Of a stretch of 64,000 bases of DNA, positions 49,262-60,740 are shown piece after piece. The position numbers were made by a program, and so were the translations under genes. This DNA comes from Sialis fuliginosa. Its lineage: Eukaryota; Arthropoda; Insecta; Megaloptera; Sialidae. The notes below the pieces were generated by a model. The model was not told the origin of the DNA and made no database searches. It saw nothing but the letters and a program-made list of their open reading frames with translations. Position 1 is the stretch's first letter. Each line of letters starts with the position of its first letter. The stretch spans positions 8,618,001-8,682,000 of the forward strand of contig OY540815.1 in assembly GCA_961205875.1 (NCBI GenBank). The letters run 5' to 3'.

Positions 49262-49459
49262 CTCTAGATCTCACAGAGCCAGATACGAGCTTCAACACCC
49301 ACCCGGGCAAAATGTAAGTCAAGGCCGTGATTCGAAAAATTAACAACCCGCACCCAGCTCTACCCTGGATCGGCCCACCGGGCATTTGCCTTATTATCCA
49401 CCGATCGTATCCAAACCTGGTATCACATTTTCACTTTTACTGATTACGTATATATTTTT

Positions 49460-49770
49460 AACTGACTTCAAAAAAGGAGGAGGTTCTCAATTTGATAATA
49501 TATATATTTTATATTCGGGAATAACCGATTTTTGTTTGAAATACTCCCGAGGAGGTCTCATATAAATTTTATCAGAATCTGACTATGGACTTCGAGGTAC
49601 GCCACTCAAAAGACAAAAAATAAAAGTACATACCTATATAATTAAATTTAATAGTTTTTGAGTCTATAGTCAATACAAAAAATTATTAGGTTTATGGTTT
49701 TCAGAGTTTTCAGGTTTTTTTTAAGTCGATTTTATTTTTTATTTCTAAGTTTTTTATTAATATTTCTATT
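49460..49770. repeat. Interspersed repeat family F, copy 1 (composite)
   Basis: It contains AACTGACTTCAAAAAAGGAG, GAGGTTCTCAATTTGATA and GTACGCCACTCAAAA. These recur inverted at 54290-54455. A second piece (49710-49760, AAGTCGATTTTATTTTT) lies in the opposite orientation. The AACCGACTTCAAAAAAGGAGG-type sequence is widespread in insect genomes; I cannot name the class. Confidence 0.5.
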
Positions 49771-50160
49771 ATAAAAATAAACTATAAATTTTCCTCAAAA
49801 CGGGTCTGCCGTAAATCATTTAGCTTTAACTAATTCTATAGTATAATACCGTTGAATATTGAATATAATATATATAAATTAAAAAAATACAATTTAAATA
49901 ATAAGCATAATTCTGGACCCAATTAATATTTATTATACACACGAATATCACGGATAAAATAAATTAAACAATTTCTAATACTTATGACACAGCCTAGATC
50001 AATTAAAACTAGATGTGATTCACATATTTTGCTTCCTCGCAATATCGAAGATACGAGAAGCTATGTGATCGTTTCAGATTGAGACAAAAAAAAAGTTCTC
50101 CAATTTCAAAATTTTTAATTTATTTATCCATTTCACGTCAAGACAAACACTTTTCGTTCC

Positions 50161-50210
50161 GTGTCTGTCTGTCTGTCCGTCCGTCCGTCCGTCCGTCCGT
50201 CCGTCTGTCC
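50161..50210. repeat. (TCTG)n(TCCG)n microsatellite in repeat A
   Basis: Compound tetranucleotide run. Its length varies between family members, being short in the 46.2 and 11.9 kb copies and intermediate at 55.72 kb. Confidence 0.85.
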
Positions 50211-50544
50211 CCTGAATCCTTGTCACACGTATAACTCACGAACCACAGAACCGATATTATTGAAACTTGGTCGGATGGTTGGGTTTGGTTTGAGGACGGT
50301 CCCATTTCAAAATCATCAAAATCGTGTGTAAGGGGGAGGGGTGACACCCCAAAATATTTATTTTTTCAAGATATCTCAAGAACGACATATGTTACGAGAA
50401 AATTTTATAGAATATTTTTTGTAGAGAATTAAATTTCCTATAATATGGGTCTACTACGTTTGTTGTAAAATATTCCCTTACAAAGATTTATCTAAATTAA
50501 TTTTAAAAATTCGTGTTTTGTTTTTCTAAATTGATATTTGATTG

Positions 50545-50640
50545 GATATATTAAGTGTCATTTTGACGTTTTAAATGTCACTTTGGCGTTTTAAATGTCA
50601 CTTTGACGTTTTAAATGTCATTTTGACATTTGCATAAATT
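50545..50640. repeat. 20-bp minisatellite in repeat A (copy 3)
   Basis: About four units of TGTCATTTTGACGTTTTAAA, with C/G variants at the GACG step. Homologous arrays lie at 46615-46680 and, inverted, at 55278-55390 with about five units. Confidence 0.8.
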
Positions 50641-50848
50641 TAGATTTAGATTGAAATTGTCAAAAAATTAAAAATATATGAAAAAATATTCAGGTGCGTT
50701 TTAAGAAAAAATTCTAACTAAGATTTTTTAGTAAAATTTGTATAAAAATTAAATGGTTAACCAATGCCAGGCAATTTATCTGAACACTATCGGTTTTAGT
50801 GAATTTAGCACGAGGAAGCACTGTGCATTTACTTGGCAGATGTTTTTT

Positions 50849-51489
50849 ATTTTACTTCAATAAAAAACTAACATTGATCAAATATGCTTGCATTAAAACT
50901 TTATAAAAAGTATAATTAAGTTATATTAACACTGATTAGACAAGAAAAATGTATAAAGTAATAGCGAATACATAATTAAACAACATGTGCTTTGTATACT
51001 TTGTACACTCTATCAGTAGCTACATTGTTTTTCTTTACCAATTATTATGGAAAATATTATGGCTGTGTTTTATATTTTTTATTAGCAAGCGCATAAAAAG
51101 AACAATAGGAAGACAATTTGCAAAAGGAAAAATATTAATATTACACCACAGTAGATGAACCGGTGTTTTCTTTTCAATCAAAATGAGCTTAAAAGATTTT
51201 TTTTTTTAATTTAAATATTTTCTTTCGTTTATTGCTTCATTTCAAAGTAACAGAAATGCATGTATTTAAGGTAATATTATTGGCCATACAATTTGTTACA
51301 GTACGTGGTAATTAGTAAGGCAATTATAAATAAATATACATTTTTATGAGTTAAATTCAGAACGCATATCGTTCGTTTTTCAATATTTTAATTTATTTAT
51401 TATTATATCATTCTTTAGTTAAATTTCTTTTATATTCACTTCAAATTTGTACCCTCAGATTATCATTTATTTCGCTCCCAATAAAGTTC
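50849..51489. other. Noncoding, unassigned
   Basis: Nothing was recognised. Confidence 0.4.
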
Positions 51490-51973
51490 TACAGAGTGTC
51501 CCACAAGAGGGTGTTGAAACTAATTAGCTGTCATTTTCAAACGGATGCAGTTATTGATAAAAAAAAATTAGCATCGAAAAGAAGATAGTCTGCAGTTTTT
51601 ATGAGTATAATTACAATTTAATAAAATGTATGTGCATCAATTTATTTTATTGATGAAAAATATGCTAAAATTATCGATAATTCTGTTAAAAATAAAACAA
51701 AAAAATTATTTTAATGCAGATTTAATGCCCAAAAATTGAGTGACGTAACGCATAAGTTTAATGTTTAAATACATAATGATTTATAACCTTTTTAGTGTGG
51801 TTTCACTCTTTACTTTATATTTTCCGTATTTATTATTCATTTTGACTTGCATCTACCATAGCTCGAATAAAATTGCAGACTCTACTCTTAATAATGCAAT
51901 TTTTTTTAATAACTGCATCCATTAGAAAATGGCAGCTGATTAGTTTCAACACCTTCCCGTGGGACACCCTGTA
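51490..51973. mobile_element. TIR element family C (CAGGGTGTCCCA), copy 2
   Basis: 484 bp, TA-bounded. TIRs of about 75 bp share GGTGTTGAAACTAAT, AGCTG, CATTTTC and TGCAGTTATT. The right end CCCGTGGGACACCCTGTA is the best preserved. The interior aligns inverted to the 41.3 kb copy. It is noncoding. Confidence 0.85.
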
Positions 51974-51995
51974 TTGACTGTAAGATTCATAACTC

Positions 51996-52277
51996 TAATG
52001 CCCGGTATTATAAACGAGCTAGCAAGCACTAGACAGTTCTTTTTAAGTTTCATGAAGTATTCGACAATTTTCGCGCACGCGTGATATGTAAACACCAACG
52101 GTATTAAAACAGTGGCGATATTATGAAAATTATTTTGTACGGTCAGAGTCTCCAACTGTGTTACAAAAAGTTGAAGTATCACTGCTCTAAATTCCATAGC
52201 TAATTCACAGAATTAATACCTCATTTGAATGTGCTTGCTAGCTAGCAAAGCTAGCTTCTTTATAATACCGGACATAA
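51996..52277. mobile_element. MITE with CCGGTATTATAAA ends, about 280 bp
   Basis: The left TAATGCCCGGTATTATAAAC and the inverse of the right end (CTTATGTCCGGTATTATAAA) match, followed by AGCTAGC on both sides. The short palindrome GCTAGCAAAGCTAGC lies near the right end. The 83-aa frame within (51946-52197, minus) is not recognised. Confidence 0.75.
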
Positions 52278-53123
52278 GATTCTAAACATTATATGTATAT
52301 ACATAAGTAACCAATATGTACTGTTTAATCATTATTAAAACTCTGTTCAATATGCATAGAATGTTACTTTGCTATTCACTATCTGTTCTTACTAACTTTA
52401 TATTCTTTCCGTGAACTTGTTATCTGGAAAATCGAAAACATTAAGAACTTAATATTGTTTGAAAACTATATAAGAAAAGTTTTAAACAAAAAATATTTTT
52501 TGTTCACTTTGATTCTATTAAAAAAAAGTTTCGAACCAAAATTTTAATAATAGAGAAGGTTAATGATACTCTATGAAGTTTTACAGACGTATTTGTATTT
52601 AAATATATATAAAATGAATCTGATATAACTTTATTAGTAGGTATATTATTATTTTTAATAGAAGCATAATTAAAGACAATAATTTTAAATAATATGTTTA
52701 AAAAAATTTCTATTGTTCTTTTTTTCGATTTTATTTTCATGACATAAATAAAACATGTTATAACTTTTTTATGAGTTCTTTTAAGTAAACTTATGTGTTA
52801 TAAGTTATAACGTATTTCAAGTTGTCATGACTGTTTCCTAAAAAATGTTAAAACTATAGGGTGTTCCAATTGAAAAACAAAAGTTGACATTACTTCCGAC
52901 GAAACCGGAAACGACAGAAAATAAAAGATATGCTTTTATAAATAGTCGGAAAATACTGAATCTTTTCTCATATAACTTCTGTATCTTGTTTTATTCCATT
53001 AGTATTTAGTTGATAATATAGTTCTATTCTAACTTCTGTATTAAATTCACCCTAACGATAAACATTTACAGTTAGGTACTTAGTTGTCAATTCCTAGACA
53101 ATTTACTGTTTACTAATAAACAT
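52278..53123. other. Noncoding, unassigned
   Basis: A short dyad TTATAACTT...AAGTTATAAC lies at about 52760-52812, and an orphan AGGGTGTTCCAATTG at 52858. No gene. Confidence 0.35.
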
Positions 53124-53273
53124 AATGTTTCCGGTACGGAAGTGCATCATCTCGGGTTGTTGGTGTACCAACAGAAAGAGATTAAACAAAACTAATTCAA
53201 ACTATAATCATAGTGCTGCAGTCTGCAGTATACCATTAGGAAATGAAAAACATAAACTGGGTCAATACTGAAA
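53124..53273 (+). pseudogene. Possible broken THAP-like zinc-finger fragment
   Basis: A 49-codon frame begins MFPVRKCIISGCW. It has a Cys-x4-Cys pair near the start, a basic NRKRLNK stretch and, after about 22 residues, SIPLGNEKHKLGQY followed by TGA. THAP DNA-binding domains begin with such a Cys pair, have a P-containing segment and then an invariant Trp. Here the stop TGA sits where a Trp codon (TGG) would be expected. No downstream Cys-x2-His is seen. Since the frame is short, it could be chance or an exon fragment of a THAP-bearing transposase. Confidence 0.25.
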
Positions 53274-53552
53274 TAATAATATTGAAATTAGATTTTTCAT
53301 TTCATATGAATACGTTAGTATCTTTATCAAGCTCCATACTGCATGATGGAGTTTGTACATTAATATGTTACATAACATCACAGGTCGGATTAATATGAAT
53401 GATACTGTGAGCTCTATGGGATTATAACATCAAATATATCATACTTCGAACACCCGATGTAATGAAAAATCTTAAATATACATATTATTTTCAGCATAGA
53501 GAAACGAAATTTATTATTTTCCATACTATATATTAGGAGAAAAATTATATTA

Positions 53553-54111
53553 TAGGTCATGGAGGCAAATAAGGCCCACTTTAATTAAAAATGCTATATT
53601 TCGGGTAATAAGTTATTTAAATTAAAAAAACTATGTTTATGGTAAACTTTGGTTTATTATTAATCTAAAGAAGTATGAAAACCAACTTATCTTAAATGAT
53701 TTTTTCATTTTTAAGACATTTAAAAAAAAGTAACTTTGGGCCTTATTATACTATGGTGGTATAATAAGGCCACTTAACTAAATTAAACATTTTCAGATAA
53801 TTATAATGTTATTTTATATGGGAACTATGTTTAAATCAACATTTTGGGGTAATGTTTGCTTAATTACAGCTAATAAATAAACAATTAATAATTTTATTTT
53901 AACATTTATATTTTATCCATAACGTGTCGATGCTGCATCCATAGCAGCTGCTAAACTCTCGCCAGACCACATTATTTCTTCGTTGTAGATGATTTTTTTA
54001 TAGAACTATTAGTAAATAAAAAATCCAGACCGATCCAACTATTACAAATGTGTTTTTTTTTTTCACATGAGTCTTATTACACCCTGGGCCATATTTGCCG
54101 CAGGTACCTTA
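53553..54111. mobile_element. TIR element with GGCAAATAWGGCCCA ends and central hairpin
   Basis: The left TAGGTCATGGAGGCAAATAA and the inverse of the right end (TAAGGTACCTGCGGCAAATA) match through GGCCCA. The centre (53737-53777) is a hairpin with arms GGCCTTATTATAC / GTATAATAAGGCC. TA-bounded, noncoding, about 560 bp. A TAAGGTRC terminus is shared with families B and G. Confidence 0.75.
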
Positions 54112-54145
54112 CATAAAATATTATTAAAATAAAAACTTAAAAATA

Positions 54146-54206
54146 AAACCAACTTCAAAAAAAATAATTAAAATTAAACATTTCAACAGTTTTTGAAGTT
54201 GGTTTT
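54146..54206. repeat. Small hairpin
   Basis: Arms AAAACCAACTTCAAAAA and TTTTTGAAGTTGGTTTT are perfectly inverted over 17 bp, with about a 27-bp spacer. The sequence resembles the end of repeat family F, so it may be a head-to-head pair of its termini. Confidence 0.65.
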
Positions 54207-54289
54207 CTCTTTTTTTTTCTTAAAAAGTTTTTTATTAGCTTGGTACCAATTTCAAAAATTGTTAAAAACTATAATATACTTATCAGTGT

Positions 54290-54455
54290 TTTTTAAGTCG
54301 ATTTTATTTTTATTTTTAAGTTTTTTATTTTTCCCTTTTTGAGTGGCGTATCTAAGAAGTCCATGGTCACAGAAAATTGTCTAAATCGATGCATTAATAT
54401 ATAAAAAATATATGTTGTCGAATTGAGAACCTCCACCTTTTTCGAAAACAGTTAA
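54290..54455 (-). repeat. Interspersed repeat family F, copy 2
   Basis: Inverse of 49460-49625: TTTTGAGTGGCGTA and ATTGAGAACCTCCACCTTTT match. Only this short region is shared. Confidence 0.5.
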
Positions 54456-54619
54456 AAATTATTATTATAATTGTTCAATTTTAGTTTATTTAGTAAAAGC
54501 GAACTTTTTTTTGTTAACATAAGATTAACCAAGCACGTATAAATCAATCACAAAAACAATTTCTAAATTAAGAACACCTTAAATACATCAAGTGCATAAT
54601 CATCATAAAACCAAAACAC

Positions 54620-54970
54620 CTAACAGGGTCGATTTTCAGGCACGAATGCGCAGTACCATCATCCCAAACGAAGGCGTTTAAAAGGTTAAATATTTGTTTT
54701 GCCCGATCGTGCAATTGTAAACACACGCGCCGTACCTTCCCCCAATTGAAGCAACCTTCCCCGTTCCATTACCACAAAACAATTCGCACAATTACGCGCG
54801 CAGCCTGCGCCAGTTATCTCGCTCGAGGTTCGTACATACATACATACATATAGGTGTAGTAGGCTGTGCATAAGTTACACTATTATCGATGCTCGTTAGC
54901 AGCCGACCGAGATTGCGGAATATTCAGTGGCGGAATGCGCGCGAACAAAACGGGTCTGTAATTGGATTTA
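54620..54970. promoter_or_regulatory. G+C-richer island, candidate promoter or regulatory DNA
   Basis: In this AT-rich window the stretch is conspicuous for CG dinucleotides (ACACGCGCCGTACC, ATTACGCGCGCAGCCTGCGC, GGAATGCGCGCGAAC) and is not shared with the repeats I identified. ATTCAGTGG at about 54931 resembles an arthropod initiator (TCAGT). No frame is convincing; the 61-aa minus-strand frame is unrecognised. It could also be an unrecognised repeat. Confidence 0.3.
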
Positions 54971-55046
54971 TGTCAATTTGATCACTTGATATTATATATT
55001 ATTATTTTATGCGATTGTTATAAAGAACACTGTTATGTTATTAACC

Positions 55047-55870
55047 AAAAAACATCTGCCAAGTAAATGCACAGTGCTTCCTCGTGCTAAATTCACTAAA
55101 ACCGATAGTATTCAGATAAATTGCCTGGTCAGATAAGTTGCCTTGATTAACCATTTAATTTTTATACAATTTTACTAAAAAATCTTAGTTCGAAATTTTT
55201 CTTAAAACGCACCTGAATATGTTTTCATATATTTTTAATTTTTTGACAATTTCAATATAAATCTAAATTTATGCAAATGTCAAAATGACATTTAAAACGT
55301 CAAAGTGACATTTAAAACGCCAAAATGACATTTAAAACGCCAAAATGACATTTAAAACGTCAACATGACATTTAACATGTCAGAGAAAATATAAATTTAA
55401 AAAAACAAATGACGAATTTTTAAAGCAAAATGAGATACATATTTTTAATATATATTTTACAACAAACGTTGTAGACCCATATTATAGGAATTTTAATGCT
55501 CTACAAAAAAAATTCTATAAAATTTTCTCGTAACATGTGTCGTTCTTGAGATATCTTGAAAAAATAAATATTTTAGGGTGTCACTCTTCCCCCTTACACA
55601 CGATTTTGATGATTTTGAAATGGGACCGTCCTCAAACCAAACCCAACCGTCCGACCAAGTTTCAATAATATCGGTTCAGTGGTTCATGAGTTATGCGTGT
55701 GACAAGGATTCAGGGGACAGACGGACGGACGGACAGACACGGAACGAAAAGTGTTTGTCTTGACGTGAAACGGATAAATCAATTTAAAATTTTGAAATTG
55801 GAGAACTTTTTTTGTCTCAATCTGAAACGATCACATAGCTTCTCGTATCTTCGATATTGCGAGGAAGCAA
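55047..55870 (-). repeat. Interspersed repeat family A, copy 4 (full length)
   Basis: The reverse complement of 50029-50848 throughout: CATCTGCCAAGTAAATGCAC at the left, a five-unit minisatellite at 55278-55390, a short TCCG/TCTG tract at 55720-55740, and CGATATTGCGAGGAAGCAA at the right. The overlapping frames 55578-56019 are shadows of the repeat. Confidence 0.88.
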
Positions 55871-57340
55871 AAGAACAGCTCATGGCTGTTACAATTTTAT
55901 TTAAATTATACTTTAATAAAAAATATAGATGTGCCTGTGTTGGGATGCACAGTCGAGGGATTGACATGAATACGTTCCAAAACCAAGATCGTGTCATTTG
56001 TGACAGTGGGGTTAAATAAAACTCAGACTAATGATGTGCTTGCGCCATCTTTGACCAAGCTGCTGACTTTCACATTTTGGCGTACTCTGTACCTTCTGCC
56101 ACTTTCAGTTACTTGTAATGGTATATTTTCCAAAAGCTACCGAGACGCTCTTTCCAATTCTTTCCGTCTTTTATATTTCACACTTGCGCGTGTTTTACCC
56201 GACATAATGATTTATTTTTATTTTTTTATTTGAAGTTTTTCACTCATTTAAACAGGTTAAATGTTTTGATTTGTACTTGTATCTCGTAGATCTAACCGAG
56301 ATCTATAACTTGAGACCAAAACACTCGTGCTAGTTGTTCTGTTTGTAAGTGTCGAACTATACTGACTGTAAATTTACACTAGCGCGCAAAATAATCGCTG
56401 CGCGTTTAGACCCCCTTCGCCCGTACCACATTTCTGTGGGGGTGACTCAGTGTTTAATGAGTACGGACCAATACGCCGGTTAGAATGATACCAAAACTAT
56501 CCCAGTCGAATTTTTAGTTTCTGAGTTAATCAATGGTTTTAAATTACCCTGAAAACGTTATATCTAGTTTCTTAAATACCCCCCCCCCCCCCCCCAGTAT
56601 CTGGCTGGAAAGAAACAGTAGACGTTATTCACGTCAAAAAACTCTTTGAAGTTAGATTGAAGAAAGAATGATTAATTATTACAAAAACAATGTTTTTCAG
56701 ATTTTATAATAAAATGTATCTAATTAACCAACCAAACGCCAAATTAAATTTCCCAATAAAAATAAATGTAACAAAATCACAAATTAATTTTTCCTTGAGC
56801 GCACCATAATAAAATAAAAATGAAAACAGTATCCTTATTGTACACTAACTAAATTAATGAAAAAAAGTAGTATATAGAATTTGCTAGTAAGCTTAACAAA
56901 CCAAACTCTTTATCATTAATATTTATATTAACCCTCTAGTACTGGCGAACGGTCTCTCTATTTTATTATTACTATAACTTTGTGTAGAAGGGGGGGTTCA
57001 TCGTAAATAATTAGATATACCTTCGTAGAATTATGTTTAATGTATGCTGTGGCTGCCGTTTGTGTCATATATTGTGTTAAAAATTAAAAATTATTTTAAT
57101 TGTAAAAATTGCTGTAAATTTTTATGGTTAAAGTATGCTCAGATTGTGTGTGTTAATTGTTTCGACAGATATATCTTTAATTGAACCTTATATGTTATTA
57201 ATATTTTATTTTTTTGCTATTTTATTTACGTCAGTTAGTGTACAAACATTACAATAAATAGCAACTTGTGTTTTCTTATATATTATTTTATTATTAAGCT
57301 TTATGTACTAAAATTTTCTCTAATTTTCTATAAGAAACAT
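55871..57340. other. Noncoding or decayed repeat; less AT-rich at 55.95-56.50 kb, 17-C tract
   Basis: On the minus strand from about 56204 a frame begins MSGKTRASVKYKRRKELERA, rich in Lys/Arg, then stops; it continues in the same frame as LLENIPLQVTESGRRYRVRQ. I do not recognise it. It may be a broken transposon gene or chance. A run of 17 C lies at 56579-56595. Confidence 0.3.
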
Positions 57341-57966
57341 AAGTCCTAGGACTGTATCAAAGTTCAATATTTCATTTCTGATAACAAATGGAAGAAAACT
57401 TTAAATACAAAAGTTGTCAGGATAGACAAGCAGCAAATTTTTAAAATGTGTTTAGAGTTGAATAAGCAATTCAACAATGTGATAATATATAGGGTGTTCC
57501 ATTTGAATTTTTTGAAAAAAAAAAGTTTTGATACACCCTGTACAAAGAATACAATTTTGTAAATGTTTGATGTAATATCGCAATAATAGAGCATATACCA
57601 AAACTATTTTTAGAAGAGAACAAATTTTTTTGTTGCAATTAGAAAATTACAAGGTGTTGAAAATATCCATAATGTCTTACAAAAATGGTCATAATTTCTA
57701 AACCGCTCAGTATAATCCCACACATGCTTATTTCACAATATCCAGAAAAATGAATGCTTTTAGAGTATCAATTAAAAAAATATACTTTGTATTTGAAAAA
57801 ATGTAACTGATTTGTAACGCACTTATGGGACACTCTGTATAAATATAACTATTTTAAAAATTTGCTGCTTGTCTATCTTGACATTTTTTGTATTTAAAGT
57901 TTTCTTCCATTTGTTATAATAAATGAAATATTGAACTTTGACACAGTCTTGGGATAGCCTGTATAT
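57341..57966. repeat. Fold-back/TIR element, about 100-bp inverted ends
   Basis: The left end (57341-57445) and right end (57855-57966) are inverted copies sharing CAAAGTTCAATATTTCATTT, AACAAATGGAAGAAAACTTT and GATAGACAAGCAGCAAATTT. Inside are AGGGTGTTCCATTTG (57491) and ACACCCTGTAC (57533), suggesting further TIR debris. The 76-aa minus-strand frame is unrecognised. Confidence 0.78.
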
Positions 57967-58899
57967 AATGTAATTATTAAAAAATAAAGAATTTTTATAA
58001 TAGTTTTTTTATGTTACTGTTTTATCAATGTGTTTTATCATAAAAATGTCAAAAACATCACGATTTCGTGAATCAATTTAATATTTTGTTCATTACATCA
58101 GAATAATAATGAGGACATTCTCACCAATTTTCAAGCAATTGACACCGTTTTGAACTTTTGAGATACATCCTTAATTCCTTAACGAAGCAATTAAATATTA
58201 CTTAACGCACTCTTGTATCCCCACGAATGGAACGCCATTGCAAAAAATGTCGTTAGATGGTGTTGTCGTCATTAGATCCCTCTATCACCAAACGTGCTCA
58301 ATGTTTTCGTATGTTAATCCTATTTTGTGTTATCGTACACGTTTTTTTTTATAAACTCGAAGGTTTCACAAGTAATCTACATAACATTTTGAATTCCTAA
58401 GCTTAAATAGCATATTTTTACTTTTCGTTGCTGTTGAATTTGTACGCATTGCAGTGCACATTGTAAAAAAGGCGAAAGTAATAAAAGATTATTATTTTTC
58501 AGCGTTTATATTTTTTGTTACAACTTAAACAATATTCATTTGATATTATTTTTATTGATATTTATGTTCGTTTCTATTTTATTATCTTTTGTCAAAACAA
58601 AATGATTTTCTTATATTGCGAAATCTCTGCAATAGTCAAAAACGAATCTGATTATTAAATAATAAACCTTAATGTGCAAAATTGTTAAATCTCTCCCAAA
58701 AAACCGATATATTCTATATCTCCAAAATCTTCAATTTGAAATTGAATGGACTGGTTAAAATTTAATAAAGAAAAAAGCCATTAATTTTTTTTAGTTCATT
58801 TTTTTAAATTCCACAGCTAAAATTGGATAAAATATTATAATTACATATAAATAACTAATTTTCGTTAGTTTGAAAAAATAATTACACCAGTGGTAGCGT
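57967..58899. other. Noncoding, unassigned
   Basis: Nothing was recognised. Confidence 0.4.
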
Positions 58900-59625
58900 C
58901 ACTTTCTATATATATAAAGCTCAACGTGTATCTGTCTGTCTGTTTATCTGTCTGTCCGTTAGTGCGCTTATTACTCGAGAACCACTTATTCGATTTACGT
59001 GTTTTTTTTTTAATTCATAGGTACGTTCTCTGGCCAGGTAATACGCTATATTTTGTTACGTTTGGTTACATAACAACTAAGCAGTGACGATAATAGTAAA
59101 TCAAGTCGGAAAAAAATTTGCCGCCGGCGCGCTCCTTTACAATACGCTGACTAAACCGTTCAACATTCAACAAAATAATGTAGTAAATAATTGTGTTGAA
59201 TCAAAAGATCTATAATAAAGTCCGCGACACCATATATCTAACTTTTATATTTAAGCCACAATGAGTGCTTTTATGTTACAAAGAAAATTAAAAATATTAT
59301 GGTTCTGTTTACGTGGACTTATGACCTGCAAAACATTAATTCTTATCGACATAAATGATTTCATCTTCATAAGTACTTAATATAGATATAATTTGCCCTT
59401 TACAGCATCTCATTTGGTCGTATAGTTTAGGAAATATCTTTAAATAAGTTTATCAATAACAACGCGCAACAAAAATTATTTGTACTTTTTCTTCTGATTC
59501 GATTTTGTTAGGTAATTAAGGTGTTGATTAGTTTTTATTACAATAATAGCTAGTCAACTATATTTTTTTTTTAATCCTAAACAATAATTCCGTAATCCAT
59601 GCGAGCGAAGTCGCGCGGGTCCAGA
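58900..59625 (+). repeat. RTE/SINE-like interspersed repeat
   Basis: It begins with a TATATATATAAAGCTC stretch and a TCTGTCTG tract, then an ACTCGAGAACCACTTATTCG block, and ends with ATGCGAGCGAAGTCGCGCGG. Fragments of the same tail lie at 1165-1240 and 27115-27145. This architecture is common in insect dispersed repeats. No reverse transcriptase frame is present, so the class is uncertain. Confidence 0.5.
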
Positions 59626-60599
59626 TAATATTTTCATAAATACTAAAATAAATAACACAAAAAACAATTATTACAATTAAAACGATTATAATATATAGCT
59701 ACTTAGAAAAAAAACACAAAAATAGAACCCTTCACCACTAAACTATATGAAATAAAAAATCTTTTGAGAGTGTGTGACTTATTCATTCTTAATTTTTATA
59801 ACTATTCAATTTAGATATTGAAGGGTTTAAATATTCAGTTGAAATTTCGAAATAAAACTTACTCTGATATGAATTCTAGAATGTTCTATGAAAATTTAAG
59901 CAAGGATATATTGTATCTACCCAAATCTGTAGTTTATTGTCCATAAATAAATACACATGACCTATTTTCATACAAAACTTTAGCACATAATATTTTAACA
60001 GCTAAAGTTCGTATTCAGTAGAGAACAAATTCATCTTAATGTATGATAGAGTTCTACCAATTGGCGCCAACGTATTCGTAACGTAATTGGTTAAACGAAA
60101 AAATTCCAGAAAGCTGGATAAAGAGAACTTTGAATGCCACGAACGTTTACATAAATTGGTCCAAGTAAGTTGCGGTAGAGTTGAAATATAGGGTGTCCCA
60201 GATTCTTAAGACCAGACATTTTTTTTAGAAAAATACTTTGCATACAGATCTAAGAGAAAGTCATTTTTCATTGTATTTTGTCTTACTTTTAAAGATAAAT
60301 ATAATCTCAAAATGTATTCTAACAGTTTTATATATTGTTGATATTTTTTTCTAAATATAACTGTCTAATATTTCAATTGAGCTATCCAATTCTTGAGATA
60401 AACGTTTCCATTGAGTTACAACAAAAATTATAGATAAAAACTATAATCTAAAATATATTTTTTTTACTGCGCACTGTTTCAAAAATAATTCGAAAAATTC
60501 AAAAATTGACCAGTAAACATCCGTTTCCGGTTTAGTGATGGTTATCAAAAATAATACGTGTACATGAACAGTATACATGAACCTTAAACATTTCATGTT
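59626..60599. other. Noncoding, unassigned
   Basis: An orphan AGGGTGTCCCAGATTCTTAA end lies at about 60190. No gene. Confidence 0.35.
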
Positions 60600-60740
60600 T
60601 GTAAGTCTCACCGTTTTGGCTGTAGAGCGTTCACAGACAGACAGACACACAGACGTCATTGAGATAATGGTAGTGCGTGATTATGGGACCCTTAAAAGGT
60701 GTAAGTCTGTTGAAATCTAGAGTTCGAATTTTTTCATAAT
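60600..60740 (+). repeat. Interspersed repeat family E fragment
   Basis: Its CACAGACAGACAGAC block, GACGTCATTGAGATAATG and GTGCGTGATT match 13880-13960. Confidence 0.5.

Larger units (their letters stand above)
50029..50848 (+). repeat. Interspersed repeat family A, copy 3 (full length)
   Basis: The most complete copy, about 820 bp. It starts TTGCTTCCTCGCAATATCGA and ends with GCACGAGGAAGCAC...TTTACTTGGCAGATG. It has the expanded TCTG/TCCG tract (50161-50210), the TTGAAACTTGGTCGGATGG block and the TGTCATTTTGACG minisatellite. The minus-strand 69-aa frame also exists in copy 4, with amino-acid changes and no sign of coding constraint. Confidence 0.88.

Noticed and set aside
50161..50210. TCTG/TCCG array considered as a CRISPR-like or regulatory array
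   Set aside because: It is a simple microsatellite inside a dispersed repeat and has no spacers.
50138..50347. Minus-strand peptide also present at 55578-55763, suggestive of a conserved small protein
   Set aside because: The DNA itself is a recent dispersed repeat, the amino-acid differences are mostly replacements, and the frame ends in a tetranucleotide microsatellite.
60721..60735. GTTCGAATTT as a tRNA T-loop
   Set aside because: No acceptor or anticodon stem could be folded around it. No tRNA was found anywhere in the window.
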